From contig CAYPQK010000010.1 of NCBI GenBank assembly GCA_964412895.1, positions 1 through 47,613 of the forward strand: a stretch of DNA of 47,613 nt. Direction: 5' to 3'. Source of the DNA: CALMRE01 sp964412895. Lineage in GTDB: Bacteria; UBP6; UBA1177; JAKLFG01. How positions within the stretch are numbered: the first letter of the stretch is position 1; each line of letters starts with the position of its first letter. A program made the position numbers and the translations under genes. Shown piece after piece: positions 7,772 through 17,680 of this stretch. The notes under the pieces were generated by a model. The model did no database searches and was not told the DNA's origin. It saw only the letters and a list, made by a program, of their open reading frames with translations.

Positions 7772-8131
7772 ATGGACAGCAGCAAAAAGATCGAGCGGCG
7801 CGACAAACGGAAGGCGTCGATCCGCAAAAAGATAGAAGGGACCACCGAGCGGCCGCGCCTTTCGGTGTTCCGCAGCGGCAAGAACATCTACGCGCAGGTC
7901 ATCGACGATATCAAGGGGACGACCCTTGTGTCGGCTTCGACCCAGAGCAAGGACTATACGGCGCCCGAGGGCGACAAAAAGGCCGATGCGGCCAAAGTGG
8001 GCGAGTTGCTCGCGATGAAGTGTAAGGCCAAGGGTATCACCGTGGTGGTGTTCGACCGCAACGGATACCTGTACCACGGCCGGGTCAAGGCGCTCGCCGA
8101 GGCGGCGCGCAAGGGCGGATTGGAATTTTAA
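7772..8131 (+). CDS. rplR: 50S ribosomal protein L18
   Basis: L18 binds 5S rRNA together with L5. The 119-residue product shows the basic N terminus followed by TTERPRLSVFRSGKNIYAQV and the C-terminal FDRNGYLYHGRVKALAEAAR with final GGLEF. Length is normal. The start ATG follows GGGGAGGCCCGAT. Confidence 0.97.
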   Translation: MDSSKKIERRDKRKASIRKKIEGTTERPRLSVFRSGKNIYAQVIDDIKGTTLVSASTQSKDYTAPEGDKKADAAKVGELLAMKCKAKGITVVVFDRNGYLYHGRVKALAEAARKGGLEF

Positions 8132-8152
8132 CGAACGATACGAGGCAGCAGG

Positions 8153-8671
8153 ATGAAAGAGAAGCATAAGCCGATCAATCCGGACGGATTGGATCTCCAC
8201 GAAAAACTCATCTTCGTGAACCGTGTCGCCAAGGTCGTCAAGGGCGGTAAGAACTTCAGTTTCGCCGCGCTGATGGTGGTTGGTGACGGTCACGGCCATG
8301 TCGGGCTGGGACTCGGCAAGGCGCGCGAGGTCCCCGAGGCGATAAAGAAAGGCATCGCCCGCGCTCGCAAAAATCTCAGCCGCGTCACGCTGTGCAACGG
8401 CACGATCCCGCACGAGGTCATGGGTGAGTTCGGCGCCGGCCGGGTCTTCCTGCGTCCCGCCGCGAACGGTACCGGCGTCATCGCCGGGTCGGCGGTCCGT
8501 TCGGTGCTCGAAGTGGCCGGGGTGACCGACATCCTGACCAAGAGCATCGGTTCGAGCAACCCGCACAATATGGCCAAGGCGACCCTGCAGGCGCTTCTGT
8601 CGATGGAGACCATCGAGGATGTGCAGGCGAAACGGAATATTACAATAACTGACTATCAGTTGAAAAAATAA
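8153..8671 (+). CDS. rpsE: 30S ribosomal protein S5
   Basis: S5 shapes the mRNA entry channel and affects decoding fidelity. The 172-residue product has the double-stranded RNA-binding-like block KLIFVNRVAKVVKGGKNFSF, GHVGLGLGKAREVPEAIKK, and the C-terminal GSSNPHNMAKATLQALL. It ends ten bases before the rplO start. That gap leaves no room for rpmD, which usually follows rpsE. Confidence 0.97.
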   Translation: MKEKHKPINPDGLDLHEKLIFVNRVAKVVKGGKNFSFAALMVVGDGHGHVGLGLGKAREVPEAIKKGIARARKNLSRVTLCNGTIPHEVMGEFGAGRVFLRPAANGTGVIAGSAVRSVLEVAGVTDILTKSIGSSNPHNMAKATLQALLSMETIEDVQAKRNITITDYQLKK

Positions 8672-8681
8672 GGAGTTGGCC

Positions 8682-9128
8682 ATGCGTCTCCATGAGCTGA
8701 AAAAGCCCGAAGGACTTAAATCGAAAAAGATAATCGGCCGTGGTGCCGGTTCGGGACACGGTCGCACCTCGACCAAGGGCCACAAGGGCCAGAGATCGCG
8801 CGCCGGCAAATCGGTCCGCAGAGGCTTCGAAGGCGGCCAAATGCCGCTGGTCAGACGGCTTCCCAAGAGAGGATTCTTCAATATATTCCGCACCGAGGTC
8901 GCCGAGGTCAACATCCGTTATCTCGAAAAACTGGCGGCGGGGACCACGGTCGATATCGCGAAGCTGACCGAGATGGGTCTGTGCAAGGGGACCGAGGCGT
9001 GCGTCAAGATCATCGGCCGCATCGAGCTGAAGCATCCCCTCACGGTGATCGTCCACAAATTCACCAAAGGGGCGAAGGAGTCGATCGAGAAAAGCGGCGG
9101 CAAAGCGGAGGAACTGAAGCTTGATTAG
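8682..9128 (+). CDS. rplO: 50S ribosomal protein L15
   Basis: L15 is a late-assembly large-subunit protein. The 148-residue product begins MRLHELKKPEGLKSKKIIGR and contains the glycine-rich GAGSGHGRTSTKGHKGQRSR segment and the GGQMPLVRRLPKRGF block. The start is ATG at 8682, because AGGAG at 8671-8675 is properly spaced for it and not for the in-frame TTG at 8676. Its end overlaps secY by eight bases. Confidence 0.96.
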   Translation: MRLHELKKPEGLKSKKIIGRGAGSGHGRTSTKGHKGQRSRAGKSVRRGFEGGQMPLVRRLPKRGFFNIFRTEVAEVNIRYLEKLAAGTTVDIAKLTEMGLCKGTEACVKIIGRIELKHPLTVIVHKFTKGAKESIEKSGGKAEELKLD

Positions 9129-10440
9129 CAGGATACTCTCGAACATCTTCAAGATACCCGATCTCCGGGAACGCGTCGTCTTCTCGCTGTTCATTCTGGC
9201 GGTCTATCGCCTCGGCATCTATGTGACGACCCCGGGCGTCGACAAGAACATCATGGCCGACATCATGGCGACCAAAGGGTCGACCACGATCCTCGGCTTG
9301 TTCAACATGTTCTCGGGCGGTGCGCTCGAACAGCTCTCCATCTTTGCGCTCGGCATCATGCCCTACATAAGCTCTTCGATTATCTTCTCCCTTCTGGCGG
9401 TCGTTATCCCGCAGATCGGCGAGATGCAGAAAGATGGCGATCATGGGCAGAAGAAGATCACCCAGTACACCCGCTACGGTACGGTGCTCCTGTGCGTCTT
9501 CCAGGGCCTTATGATGGCGAAATTCCTCGAAAGTCTCACCGGCCGCGCCGGCGAGGTGGTCGTGCAGGATCCGGGCTGGCTCTTCCGGGTGACGACCGTC
9601 ATCACCCTCACGACCGGCACCATGTTCCTGATGTGGCTCGGCGAACAGATATCGGAACGCGGCATCGGCAACGGCATATCGCTCCTCATCTTCGCCTCGA
9701 TCGTCGCGCGGTTCCCCTCCATGTTTGCGCAACTGGTCAAATACCTTAACGAAGAGATGATAAAACCGTTCCATCTGGTGGTGTTCCTGCTGGTCATCGT
9801 CATTTCGTTCACCATCATCGTCTTTGTCGAAAGTTCGCGCCGGAAGATACCGATACAATACGCCCGTCGGACCAATGGCGGCCGTTCGTTGCAGAACAGC
9901 TACCTCCCGCTCAAGATAAACACCTCCGGCGTCATTCCGCCGATATTTGCGTCGGCCCTTCTGGTCTTCCCGGCCACCATCGGCGGTTTCATGAACGCCG
10001 AGTGGATGGGGACGCTCCAGACGATGCTTAATCCGGGCGGGTGGCTCTACGAACTGCTCTACATATTCCTCATCGTATTCTTCGCTTTCTTCTACACCTT
10101 CGTCCAGTTCAAGACCGAGGATGTCGCCGAGAATCTCAACAAGAACGGTGGTTATATTCCCGGTATCCGTCCCGGCAAAGAAACGGTCGACTATATCAAC
10201 AAGGTCCTCACCAAGGTCACCTTCGGCGGCGCCATTTATCTTTCAGCGGTCTGCATGATCCCCGATCTGCTCCGCCTCAAGATGGGTCTGCCGTTCTACA
10301 TGGGCGGCACCTCGATACTCATCGTGGTCGGCGTCGCCATGGATACCGCTTCGCAGATAGAATCGTACCTCATCAGCAACAACTATGAGGGCTTCTCGAT
10401 CGGCGGAAAGGGATCGCTCGTCAAGAGTAGAAGCAGATAA
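9121..10440 (+). CDS. secY: Protein translocase subunit SecY
   Basis: SecY is the channel-forming subunit of the Sec translocon in the inner membrane. The 439-residue product has ten expected hydrophobic segments. It shows the signatures GIMPYISSSIIFSLL, GNGISLLIFASI, and a cytoplasmic loop near RRKIPIQYARR. The start is TTG at 9121, eight bases inside rplO, behind GGAGG at 9107-9111. Placement between rplO and adk is the common spc-operon arrangement. Confidence 0.97.
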   Translation: MISRILSNIFKIPDLRERVVFSLFILAVYRLGIYVTTPGVDKNIMADIMATKGSTTILGLFNMFSGGALEQLSIFALGIMPYISSSIIFSLLAVVIPQIGEMQKDGDHGQKKITQYTRYGTVLLCVFQGLMMAKFLESLTGRAGEVVVQDPGWLFRVTTVITLTTGTMFLMWLGEQISERGIGNGISLLIFASIVARFPSMFAQLVKYLNEEMIKPFHLVVFLLVIVISFTIIVFVESSRRKIPIQYARRTNGGRSLQNSYLPLKINTSGVIPPIFASALLVFPATIGGFMNAEWMGTLQTMLNPGGWLYELLYIFLIVFFAFFYTFVQFKTEDVAENLNKNGGYIPGIRPGKETVDYINKVLTKVTFGGAIYLSAVCMIPDLLRLKMGLPFYMGGTSILIVVGVAMDTASQIESYLISNNYEGFSIGGKGSLVKSRSR

Positions 10441-10447
10441 CCCCACG

Positions 10448-11152
10448 ATGACACAAAGCGGTATGCATCGATTCTTTTTTCTTCTCGGTAAACCGGCATC
10501 GGGTAAAGGGACGCAGATACGGCGCATCCTCGACACCTTCGAGGGAAGCTCCTTCTCGACCGGCGATGCCCTGAAGTACCATATCGCCCGCCGGACCGAG
10601 CTCGGCACACAGGTCAAAGCACTCATCGATGCGGGGAAACTCGTGTCGGACGATATCGTGATGGCGCTCTTCCGCGACAGCGCCGAACATCTGGGCGACG
10701 CTACCGGGACGACGCTGTTCCTCGTGGACGGTTTTCCGCGGACCGTCGGACAGTACGGGATGGTCAAACGCTACCTGACCGAGAAAAAGATAGCGCACTC
10801 CTTCCTCTATTTTTCGGTCGCCGACGACCATATCCTGCGCCGTTTCACCGGCCGGCTCACCTGCAACACCTGCTTCACTCCCTTTTCGACGCTTGCCGGG
10901 GAGGTCGCCGAGAATGACGCCTGTCCGCAGTGTAAAAAAGGAAAATTGATACGCCGTTCCGACGACAACGAGACGGTCGTCCGCAACCGGCTCGCCGAAT
11001 ATCGCGCCGCGACCGCGCCGATGGTCGAACATATCGCCGCACAGGAAAAAGGGAATTTCACCGAGATCGAGTCCTCCCGCACGGAGGATGAAATATTCAG
11101 CGATGTCAATGCGTTACTGTTAAGCGCCAAAATCAGTTTGAAAAAACGGTAA
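10448..11152 (+). CDS. adk: Adenylate kinase, zinc-lid long form
   Basis: Adenylate kinase converts ATP plus AMP to two ADP. From the ATG at 10448 the product is 234 residues. The P-loop GKPASGKGTQ lies at about residues 14-23 and departs from the common GPPGAGKGTQ, but Lys20 is kept. The FSTGDALK AMP site, the VDGFPRTVGQ segment and the lid with CNTC and CPQC zinc pairs are present. No strong ribosome-binding site marks the start. An ATG five codons later is the alternative. The usual next gene, map, is absent. Confidence 0.93.
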   Translation: MTQSGMHRFFFLLGKPASGKGTQIRRILDTFEGSSFSTGDALKYHIARRTELGTQVKALIDAGKLVSDDIVMALFRDSAEHLGDATGTTLFLVDGFPRTVGQYGMVKRYLTEKKIAHSFLYFSVADDHILRRFTGRLTCNTCFTPFSTLAGEVAENDACPQCKKGKLIRRSDDNETVVRNRLAEYRAATAPMVEHIAAQEKGNFTEIESSRTEDEIFSDVNALLLSAKISLKKR

Positions 11153-11188
11153 AGATGAGTAGCTTCTCGGTGCTTTGTTGAGGAAGGA

Positions 11189-11419
11189 ATGGCTAAGGAA
11201 GAAGGAATAGTTCTTGAAGGAACGATAGTGGAAACATTGCCCAACGCCATGTTCCGGGTCGAACTGGAAAATAAGCATCAGGTGCTCGCCCATGTGTCGG
11301 GCAAGATGCGGAAATATTTTATCCGTATCCTTCCGGGCGATCGCGTGCAGGTCGAGTTGTCGCCGTACGATCTGACCCGCGGCAGGATCATTCATCGCAT
11401 GAAAGCGAACATAGACTAG
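11189..11419 (+). CDS. infA: Translation initiation factor IF-1
   Basis: IF-1 is an OB-fold factor that blocks the ribosomal A site during initiation. The 76-residue product shows VLEGTIVETLPNAMFRVEL, VLAHVSGKMRKYFIRILPGD and VQVELSPYDLTRGRIIHR, all diagnostic. The start ATG follows GAGGAAGGA. It stands 36 bases after adk and 10 bases before rpmJ. Confidence 0.97.
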   Translation: MAKEEGIVLEGTIVETLPNAMFRVELENKHQVLAHVSGKMRKYFIRILPGDRVQVELSPYDLTRGRIIHRMKANID

Positions 11420-11429
11420 AGGTGAAGAG

Positions 11430-11543
11430 ATGAAAGTCAGGGCTTCGGTCAAGAAGATCTGCACCAAGTGCAAGATCATTAAGCGCAACGGGATCCTACG
11501 GGTCATCTGTGAGAACCCCAAGCACAAGCAGAGACAGGGATAA
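11430..11543 (+). CDS. rpmJ: 50S ribosomal protein L36
   Basis: This 37-residue ORF encodes MKVRASVKKICTKCKIIKRN and ends NPKHKQRQG. It has the Cys11, Cys14, Cys27, His32 zinc site of the C+ form of L36, and the exact usual length. The start ATG at 11430 follows AGAGGTGAAGAG. Its place between infA and rpsM is standard. It is the smallest gene in the window. Confidence 0.96.
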   Translation: MKVRASVKKICTKCKIIKRNGILRVICENPKHKQRQG

Positions 11544-11564
11544 GTCGTAATAAGGAGGTGCACC

Positions 11565-11930
<366 letters not shown>

Positions 11931-11942
11931 GCGGGGGACGCA

Positions 11943-12323
11943 ATGGTCGAACAAAAGAAGAAGAAGGTCCGGAAGAATATTCAGACGGGACTGGCCTACA
12001 TCCAGTGCTCGTTCAACAACACGATCGTCACCATCACCGATGTCAGCGGGAATGTGCTCGGCTGGTCGAGCGCGGGGCTCAAGGGCTTCCGCGGCTCGAA
12101 GAAGTCGACGCCGTACGCCGCGCAGATGGCGGCCGAGGATGCGGGCAAGAAGGCCAAAGAATACGGCCTGCGCACCCTCAGCGTGTATGTGAAGGGTCCC
12201 GGCAACGGTCGCGAAGCGGCCATCCGCGGACTCGGCAACGCCGGGTATAACATCATGCTGCTCCGCGACATCACGCCGATCCCGCACAACGGGTGCCGGC
12301 CGTCGAAGCGGAGAAGAGTGTAA
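11943..12323 (+). CDS. rpsK: 30S ribosomal protein S11
   Basis: S11 lies on the platform near the mRNA exit. The 126-residue product shows AYIQCSFNNTIVTITDVSGN, SAGLKGFRGSKKSTPYAAQ and the strongly conserved C-terminal DITPIPHNGCRPSKRRRV. Length and start are normal. It follows rpsM by 12 bases. Confidence 0.97.
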   Translation: MVEQKKKKVRKNIQTGLAYIQCSFNNTIVTITDVSGNVLGWSSAGLKGFRGSKKSTPYAAQMAAEDAGKKAKEYGLRTLSVYVKGPGNGREAAIRGLGNAGYNIMLLRDITPIPHNGCRPSKRRRV

Positions 12324-12364
12324 TAAACTCGAAGCGTAAACTTTTGTCGTAAAAGGAGGAAGCT

Positions 12365-12994
12365 TTGGCGAAGTACAAGGACAGTAGTTGCAAGGTCTGC
12401 CGCAGGGAAGGGGCGAAACTCTTCCTGAAAGGCGAGCGGTGTCATTCCGAGAAGTGCGCCTATGACCGTCGCCCGTTCGGCCCCGGCCAGCACGGTAAGG
12501 ACAAGAAACGCACCACCGACTACCGCGTGCAGCTGCGTGAGAAACAGAAAGTGAAGTTCATGTACGGCCTGCTGGAAAGCCAGTTCCGGCTGTTCTATGA
12601 CCGCGCCAACAAGAAGAAGGGCGCCACCGGCGAGAACCTGCTCAACCTGCTTGAGCGCCGCCTCGACAATGTCATCTTCCGTCTGGGCATGACATCGAGC
12701 CGTTCGCAGGCGCGCCAGCTCATCAACCACCGGCATTTCCTCATCAACGGCAAGATCACCGATATCCCGTCGTATATCCTCAAACAGGGCGATGTGATAG
12801 AGATAAAGGAACGCAGCCGCACCAGCCCCGTGTTCAAGGCGTCCCTCGAGTACGCCGGCGAACGGACCCAGATACCGACTTGGCTCCAGCTCGAGAAAGA
12901 GACATTCAAAGGGACGGTGCTCCGCGAGCCCGAGCGCTCCGATGTCTCTGCCGACATCAAGGAGAACCTCATCGTCGAGCTTTATTCAAAGTAA
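12365..12994 (+). CDS. rpsD: 30S ribosomal protein S4, C+ (zinc) type
   Basis: S4 is a primary 16S rRNA binder and an autogenous regulator in several bacteria. The 209-residue product has four N-terminal cysteines (9, 12, 26, 31) as in zinc-binding S4, the FGPGQHGKDKKR block, and an S4 RNA-binding domain with ERRLDNVIFRLGMTSSRSQA. The start is TTG at 12365 behind AAAGGAGGAAGC. The position before rpoA is the conserved alpha-operon order. Confidence 0.97.
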   Translation: MAKYKDSSCKVCRREGAKLFLKGERCHSEKCAYDRRPFGPGQHGKDKKRTTDYRVQLREKQKVKFMYGLLESQFRLFYDRANKKKGATGENLLNLLERRLDNVIFRLGMTSSRSQARQLINHRHFLINGKITDIPSYILKQGDVIEIKERSRTSPVFKASLEYAGERTQIPTWLQLEKETFKGTVLREPERSDVSADIKENLIVELYSK

Positions 12995-13011
12995 ACTAAG
13001 AGGTGCGAGGG

Positions 13012-14028
<1,017 letters not shown>

Positions 14029-14037
14029 GAGATCACC

Positions 14038-14580
14038 ATGAGACATAAGAAAGATAACAAGCGGCTGGGCCGTCCGACCGCTCACCGCGAAGCGATGCTC
14101 ACCAATCTGCTGCAGTCGCTGGTCAAGCACGGCCGCATCACCACGACGCTCGTCCGCGCCAAGGAACTCCAGCGGCTCGCCGACCGTATCGTGACCATCG
14201 CGAAGCGCCGCACCGCGGCCGCCTACGCACAGCTGACCAAGTACATCAAATCGGAACGCGAACTCCTCATCCCAAAACTGATGGAAGAGATCGCCCCGAA
14301 GTTCGCCGAACGCAACGGCGGCTACACCCGCGTGGTGAAACTGGGCTTCCGCCGCGGCGACGCGGCCCCGACCGCCATCATCGAATACCTCTCCGAGGTG
14401 ATCATGGGCAAGCCGGTCGCGGAAGAGACCACGGCCGAAGAGAAGCCGGCCAAGGAGAAGAAGCCCGCCGTCAAGAAGGCGCCCGCCAAGAAAGAGGCGG
14501 CCCCCAAGAAAGAGCCCAAGGCGAAGAAAGAAGAGAAAGAACCCGCCAAGAAGAAGAGCGCCAAGAAAAAAGAAGAATGA
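14038..14580 (+). CDS. rplQ: 50S ribosomal protein L17 with a long Lys-rich C-terminal tail
   Basis: L17 is at the tunnel exit region of the large subunit. The core, residues 1 to about 123, shows LGRPTAHREAMLTNLLQSLV, RVVKLGFRRGDAAPTAIIEY and is normal. It is followed by about 55 residues of almost pure Lys, Ala, Glu and Pro, giving 180 residues in all. The tail resembles the L5 extension in composition. It is the last gene of the alpha block, 26 bases before a strong terminator. Confidence 0.96.
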   Translation: MRHKKDNKRLGRPTAHREAMLTNLLQSLVKHGRITTTLVRAKELQRLADRIVTIAKRRTAAAYAQLTKYIKSERELLIPKLMEEIAPKFAERNGGYTRVVKLGFRRGDAAPTAIIEYLSEVIMGKPVAEETTAEEKPAKEKKPAVKKAPAKKEAAPKKEPKAKKEEKEPAKKKSAKKKEE

Positions 14581-14605
14581 TTCGTGATAGCGTGACAGAC
14601 TTTCC

Positions 14606-14638
14606 GACGGGGGATCACAAGTCCCCCGTCTTTTTTTT
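14606..14638 (+). terminator. Intrinsic terminator ending the ribosomal superoperon
   Basis: A perfect 9-bp stem, GACGGGGGA (14606-14614) with TCCCCCGTC (14622-14630), closes a 7-base loop and is followed directly by eight T residues. This is a textbook rho-independent terminator just after rplQ and is the natural end of transcription from the S10-spc-alpha block. Confidence 0.95.
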
Positions 14639-14648
14639 GAGGTAGGCC

Positions 14649-15098
14649 ATGGTCGATCTGGTCTGTACCCTGATCTTCGTCGGGGCGATGTTCGCCGGCT
14701 ATCTGGCGGGCGGTTTCCGCGAGATACTCAGAGTGACCGCCATGATAGGGCTGATGGTGCTGTTCATGCTGCCGTCGGTCAAAGGGGTCTTTCTGCAGTT
14801 CGGACCCGCCGCCAACGGCATCTTCATCGTGGCGTTCATCGCGGTCTATTTCACGCTCAATTTCCTTGTCGCGTGGCTGCTCAAGGGGATGATAGAGACG
14901 CGGGATGGAGCGTTGGGGAGCATGAACAAGGGTATCGGCGTCATCGTCGGCTTCGTGAAGGCGATGCTGCTCATGGTCTTCGCCGCCTACATCACCCGGT
15001 TCCTCTGGTCCAAGCAGATGCTCTCGGAGGCCAAACGGCATCTCGATGACTCCTTCATCTTCTCGCTGGCCAACGCCATCCTCGACTTCCTCGTCTAG
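14649..15098 (+). CDS. CvpA-like small integral membrane protein
   Basis: The 149-residue product has four hydrophobic segments, at about residues 1-20, 28-48, 55-80 and 95-118. The pattern VDLVCTLIFVGAMFAGYLAGGFREILR resembles the start of CvpA/colicin V production family proteins. That family is poorly understood and linked to envelope function. The start follows GAGGTAGGCC, ten bases after the terminator. No promoter was recognised, so it may depend on partial read-through. Family assignment is by pattern and is moderate in confidence. Confidence 0.6.
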   Translation: MVDLVCTLIFVGAMFAGYLAGGFREILRVTAMIGLMVLFMLPSVKGVFLQFGPAANGIFIVAFIAVYFTLNFLVAWLLKGMIETRDGALGSMNKGIGVIVGFVKAMLLMVFAAYITRFLWSKQMLSEAKRHLDDSFIFSLANAILDFLV

Positions 15099-15151
15099 CG
15101 ATTCGTCCGTATCATTTAAAAAACAAAAAGACCGCTATTAGAAAATATGTC

Positions 15152-15180
15152 TTGCTTGTTTGGGATTCTCAATGTACTAT
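15152..15180 (+). promoter_or_regulatory. Possible promoter for the chemosensory operon
   Basis: TTGCTT (15152-15157) and TACTAT (15175-15180) are separated by exactly 17 bases, in an AT-richer gap between the CvpA-like gene and cheW. Each box matches the sigma-70 consensus only in part, so this is a tentative site. It would give a leader of about 45 bases before the cheW start at 15231. Confidence 0.4.
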
Positions 15181-15230
15181 TACTCACCACTTGGGACTCC
15201 TCACAACCAGACAACAAGGAGCTTGGAACT

Positions 15231-15698
15231 ATGGGAACAGAGCGGTCATGGGTCTTCTTTTCTCTTGACGGTCAGCGCTATGCGCTTGCGCTTGATTCCG
15301 TCAAGCGAGTGATCAGGACCGTGGCCATCACGCCGCTTCCCAAGGCACCTCCGATAGTTCTGGGCATCGTCGATCTGGGCGGCGCGGTCATCCCGGTCAT
15401 CAATATCAGGGAACGGTTCGGCCACCGGCCGCGAACGATAACCCTTTCCGATCATCTTATCGTCGCCGCCACCGCGAAACGGACCGTCGCACTGCTGGTC
15501 GATGAGACCAACGGCGTGTTCGACAGTTCACCGGACGAATATGCATCCGCCGGCGATATCCTGCCGGGGTTGGAACTTATCGATGGGGCGGTGAAGCGGG
15601 TCGACGGACTTATTCTCATTCACGACCTTGAACGGCTGCTCTCCCTTGAAGAGGGACAGGCCATAGATCGGGCATTGAAGGGAGAGGGAACACCGTGA
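15231..15698 (+). CDS. CheW-like coupling protein (WspB-like position)
   Basis: CheW proteins link receptors to the CheA kinase. From ATG 15231 the product is 155 residues and shows the CheW pattern: FFSLDGQRYALALDSVKRVI, LPKAPPIVLGIVDLGGAVIPVINIRERF (key residues GIVDLGG and IPVINIR), and HLIVAATAKRTVALLVDE. AAGGAG at 15217-15222 supports this start over the longer frame from 15147, whose extra N terminus is not family-like. It overlaps cheR by four bases (GTGA). Confidence 0.9.
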   Translation: MGTERSWVFFSLDGQRYALALDSVKRVIRTVAITPLPKAPPIVLGIVDLGGAVIPVINIRERFGHRPRTITLSDHLIVAATAKRTVALLVDETNGVFDSSPDEYASAGDILPGLELIDGAVKRVDGLILIHDLERLLSLEEGQAIDRALKGEGTP

Positions 15699-17068
15699 TA
15701 CCGCAGATCGACAGGACACTTCTCGGTACGGTCAGCGGCTTTGTCGCCGAACGGATGGGACTTCATTTCCCCGAGGAACGCTGGCCCGATCTGGCGCGGG
15801 GTCTTACGGCGGCCGGTTCCGAACTGGGTTTTGAGGATGCCGATGCCTGTGCGCGGTGGCTCACCACCGGCGAGGTCTCCGTCCGACAGATCGAGACGCT
15901 GGCCAGTTTCCTGACCGTGGGAGAGACCTACTTCTTCCGCGATCCGGCGAGCTTTGAGGCGCTTGAACGGGAGATACTGCCGCCGCTCATCGCGCGCCGC
16001 GCCCGGAACGGCCGGACCCTCCGCCTCTGGAGCGCGGGCTGCTGCACCGGCGAAGAGGCCTACTCGATAGCCATCACCTGTTTGCGCACCGTACCGGAGA
16101 TACACGATTGGCGTGTTTCCATTCTTGCCACCGACATCAATCCGAAGTTCCTGCATAAAGGTTCCGCCGGTATCTACACCGACTGGTCATTCCGCGGCTC
16201 TCCCGGCTGGATCCGCGACCGCTACTTCTCCACTACGCCCGACCATCGCTCCACGATCGATCCGGCCGTCCGGGAACTGGTACATTTCGACTATCTCAAC
16301 CTTGCCGTCGATGTCTATCCATCGCTTCACAATCATACCAACGCCATGGATGTGATCTTCTGCCGCAATGTTCTCATGTACTTCACTCCCGAACATCAGC
16401 GGGCCGTCGCGACCGCGCTGTATAACTCTTTGCTTGAGGATGGCTATCTGCTGGTCAATCCGGCCGAGGCCAGCTCTTCGCTTTTTCCGATGTTCACCAT
16501 GGAGGAGCGCGGCGGGGTTATGCTGTACCGCAAAAGCTCTCGTCCGGCTCCCACCAAAGCGCGGCCGACACATGAATACGCGCCGCCGCCCGTCGCCGAT
16601 ATCCCGATGATCGAAACGCCCCTTCCGCCCGCACCGACGATACGGCCGCCCGTACCGGCGGTATTCCCGTCGCCGATCATCGAGGACCCGCTCTCGCTGG
16701 CGCGGAGTTGCGCTGACCGCGGACGGCTCGATGAGGCGCTATCGCACTGCGAGCGGGCCATCGCCGCCGACCGCTCCAGCCCCGACACCTATTTTCTGCA
16801 CGCCACGATATGTACCGAACTCGGCCGGACCGCCGAGGCGATCGTCGCATTGGGCAAGGCGCTCTATCTCGATCAGGATTTCATCCTCGCGCATCATGCG
16901 CTGGGCGGCCTCTACCGGTGGCTCGGCAAGGAAAAAGAATCGAAGCGCCACCTCGCCGTCGCCCTGCGGCTCCTGTCGGCGCGCGGCAAAGAGGAAGTCT
17001 TATCCGGAGCGGACGGTATGACCTGTGGCCGACTCGCCGAATCGGTCCGCGCCATGACGGAGGTATAA
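15695..17068 (+). CDS. CheR methyltransferase with C-terminal TPR domain (WspC-like)
   Basis: CheR transfers methyl groups from S-adenosylmethionine to receptor glutamates. The 457-residue product has the helical N-domain, then the catalytic domain with FLTVGETYFFRDP, the SAM-binding LRLWSAGCCTGEEAYSIAI, and FCRNVLMYF. After a proline-rich linker (about residues 285-330) it has TPR-like helices (ARSCADRGRLDEALSHCERA onward). TPR-CheR fusions are typical of Wsp-type clusters. The start is GTG, overlapping the cheW stop. Confidence 0.93.
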   Translation: MIPQIDRTLLGTVSGFVAERMGLHFPEERWPDLARGLTAAGSELGFEDADACARWLTTGEVSVRQIETLASFLTVGETYFFRDPASFEALEREILPPLIARRARNGRTLRLWSAGCCTGEEAYSIAITCLRTVPEIHDWRVSILATDINPKFLHKGSAGIYTDWSFRGSPGWIRDRYFSTTPDHRSTIDPAVRELVHFDYLNLAVDVYPSLHNHTNAMDVIFCRNVLMYFTPEHQRAVATALYNSLLEDGYLLVNPAEASSSLFPMFTMEERGGVMLYRKSSRPAPTKARPTHEYAPPPVADIPMIETPLPPAPTIRPPVPAVFPSPIIEDPLSLARSCADRGRLDEALSHCERAIAADRSSPDTYFLHATICTELGRTAEAIVALGKALYLDQDFILAHHALGGLYRWLGKEKESKRHLAVALRLLSARGKEEVLSGADGMTCGRLAESVRAMTEV

Positions 17069-17073
17069 AGCAC

Positions 17074-17679
17074 ATGGGATCGCATCTGGTCGATTGGGAG
17101 GCCATCCATCGCCGTCTGGCGATAGCGACGGCCGCCGTTTCGGGAAATGTCGGCATCGGCGAGGCCGATTCCCGCCGCATACTCGAGGCCCGGGCGCGCA
17201 CACTGGCCAAAACCCCCGCGCGGCCCGATGAGGGCGAACAACTGGAGATATTGGGATTCTCTCTGGCCGGCGAGACCTACGGCGTCGAGACGCGCCATGT
17301 GCGCGAGGTCTGCCAACTGAAAGACCTTACGCCGCTTCCCTGCTCCCCCGGATTCGTCGCCGGTATCATGAATCTGCGCGGCCGGATACTGGCGGTCGTC
17401 GATCTGCGCAAGTTCTTCGAACTGCCGACAAAAGGGCTCACCGAACTTAACCGGGTCATCGTGCTCAAAGGAGCCGATAAGGAATACGGCCTGCTCGCCG
17501 ATTCCATCGACGGGGTCCGCTCGGTGCCCGCCGCGACCCTGCAGGAGGGCCTGCCCACACTCACCGGCATCCGCGAAAGATTCCTGAAAGGGGTCACCGG
17601 CAAGATGCTGGCCATACTCGACGGCGATAGATTGCTTAGCGACGCCGGTCTCACGGTCAATGAACAGGTGGTCAAATAA
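17074..17679 (+). CDS. Second CheW-like coupling protein with N-terminal extension (WspD-like)
   Basis: The 201-residue product has about 60 extra N-terminal residues, then a CheW domain: ILGFSLAGETYGVETRHVRE, GFVAGIMNLRGRILAVVDLR and DKEYGLLADSIDGVRSV. WspD in the Wsp system is likewise a CheW with an N-terminal extension placed after the CheR. The ATG at 17074 follows GGAGGT at 17059-17064. The gene ends in GTCAAATAAG, a short sequence that recurs before the second MCP. Confidence 0.9.
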   Translation: MGSHLVDWEAIHRRLAIATAAVSGNVGIGEADSRRILEARARTLAKTPARPDEGEQLEILGFSLAGETYGVETRHVREVCQLKDLTPLPCSPGFVAGIMNLRGRILAVVDLRKFFELPTKGLTELNRVIVLKGADKEYGLLADSIDGVRSVPAATLQEGLPTLTGIRERFLKGVTGKMLAILDGDRLLSDAGLTVNEQVVK

Positions 17680-17680
17680 G

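Noticed and set aside
8676..8681. TTG at 8676 as the rplO start
   Set aside because: It abuts the AGGAG ribosome-binding site with no spacing. ATG 8682 has a proper spacer and gives the family-typical N terminus.
15147..15230. Longer N terminus for the first CheW
   Set aside because: The extra 28 codons are AT-rich intergenic DNA containing a candidate promoter, and the ribosome-binding site fits ATG 15231.
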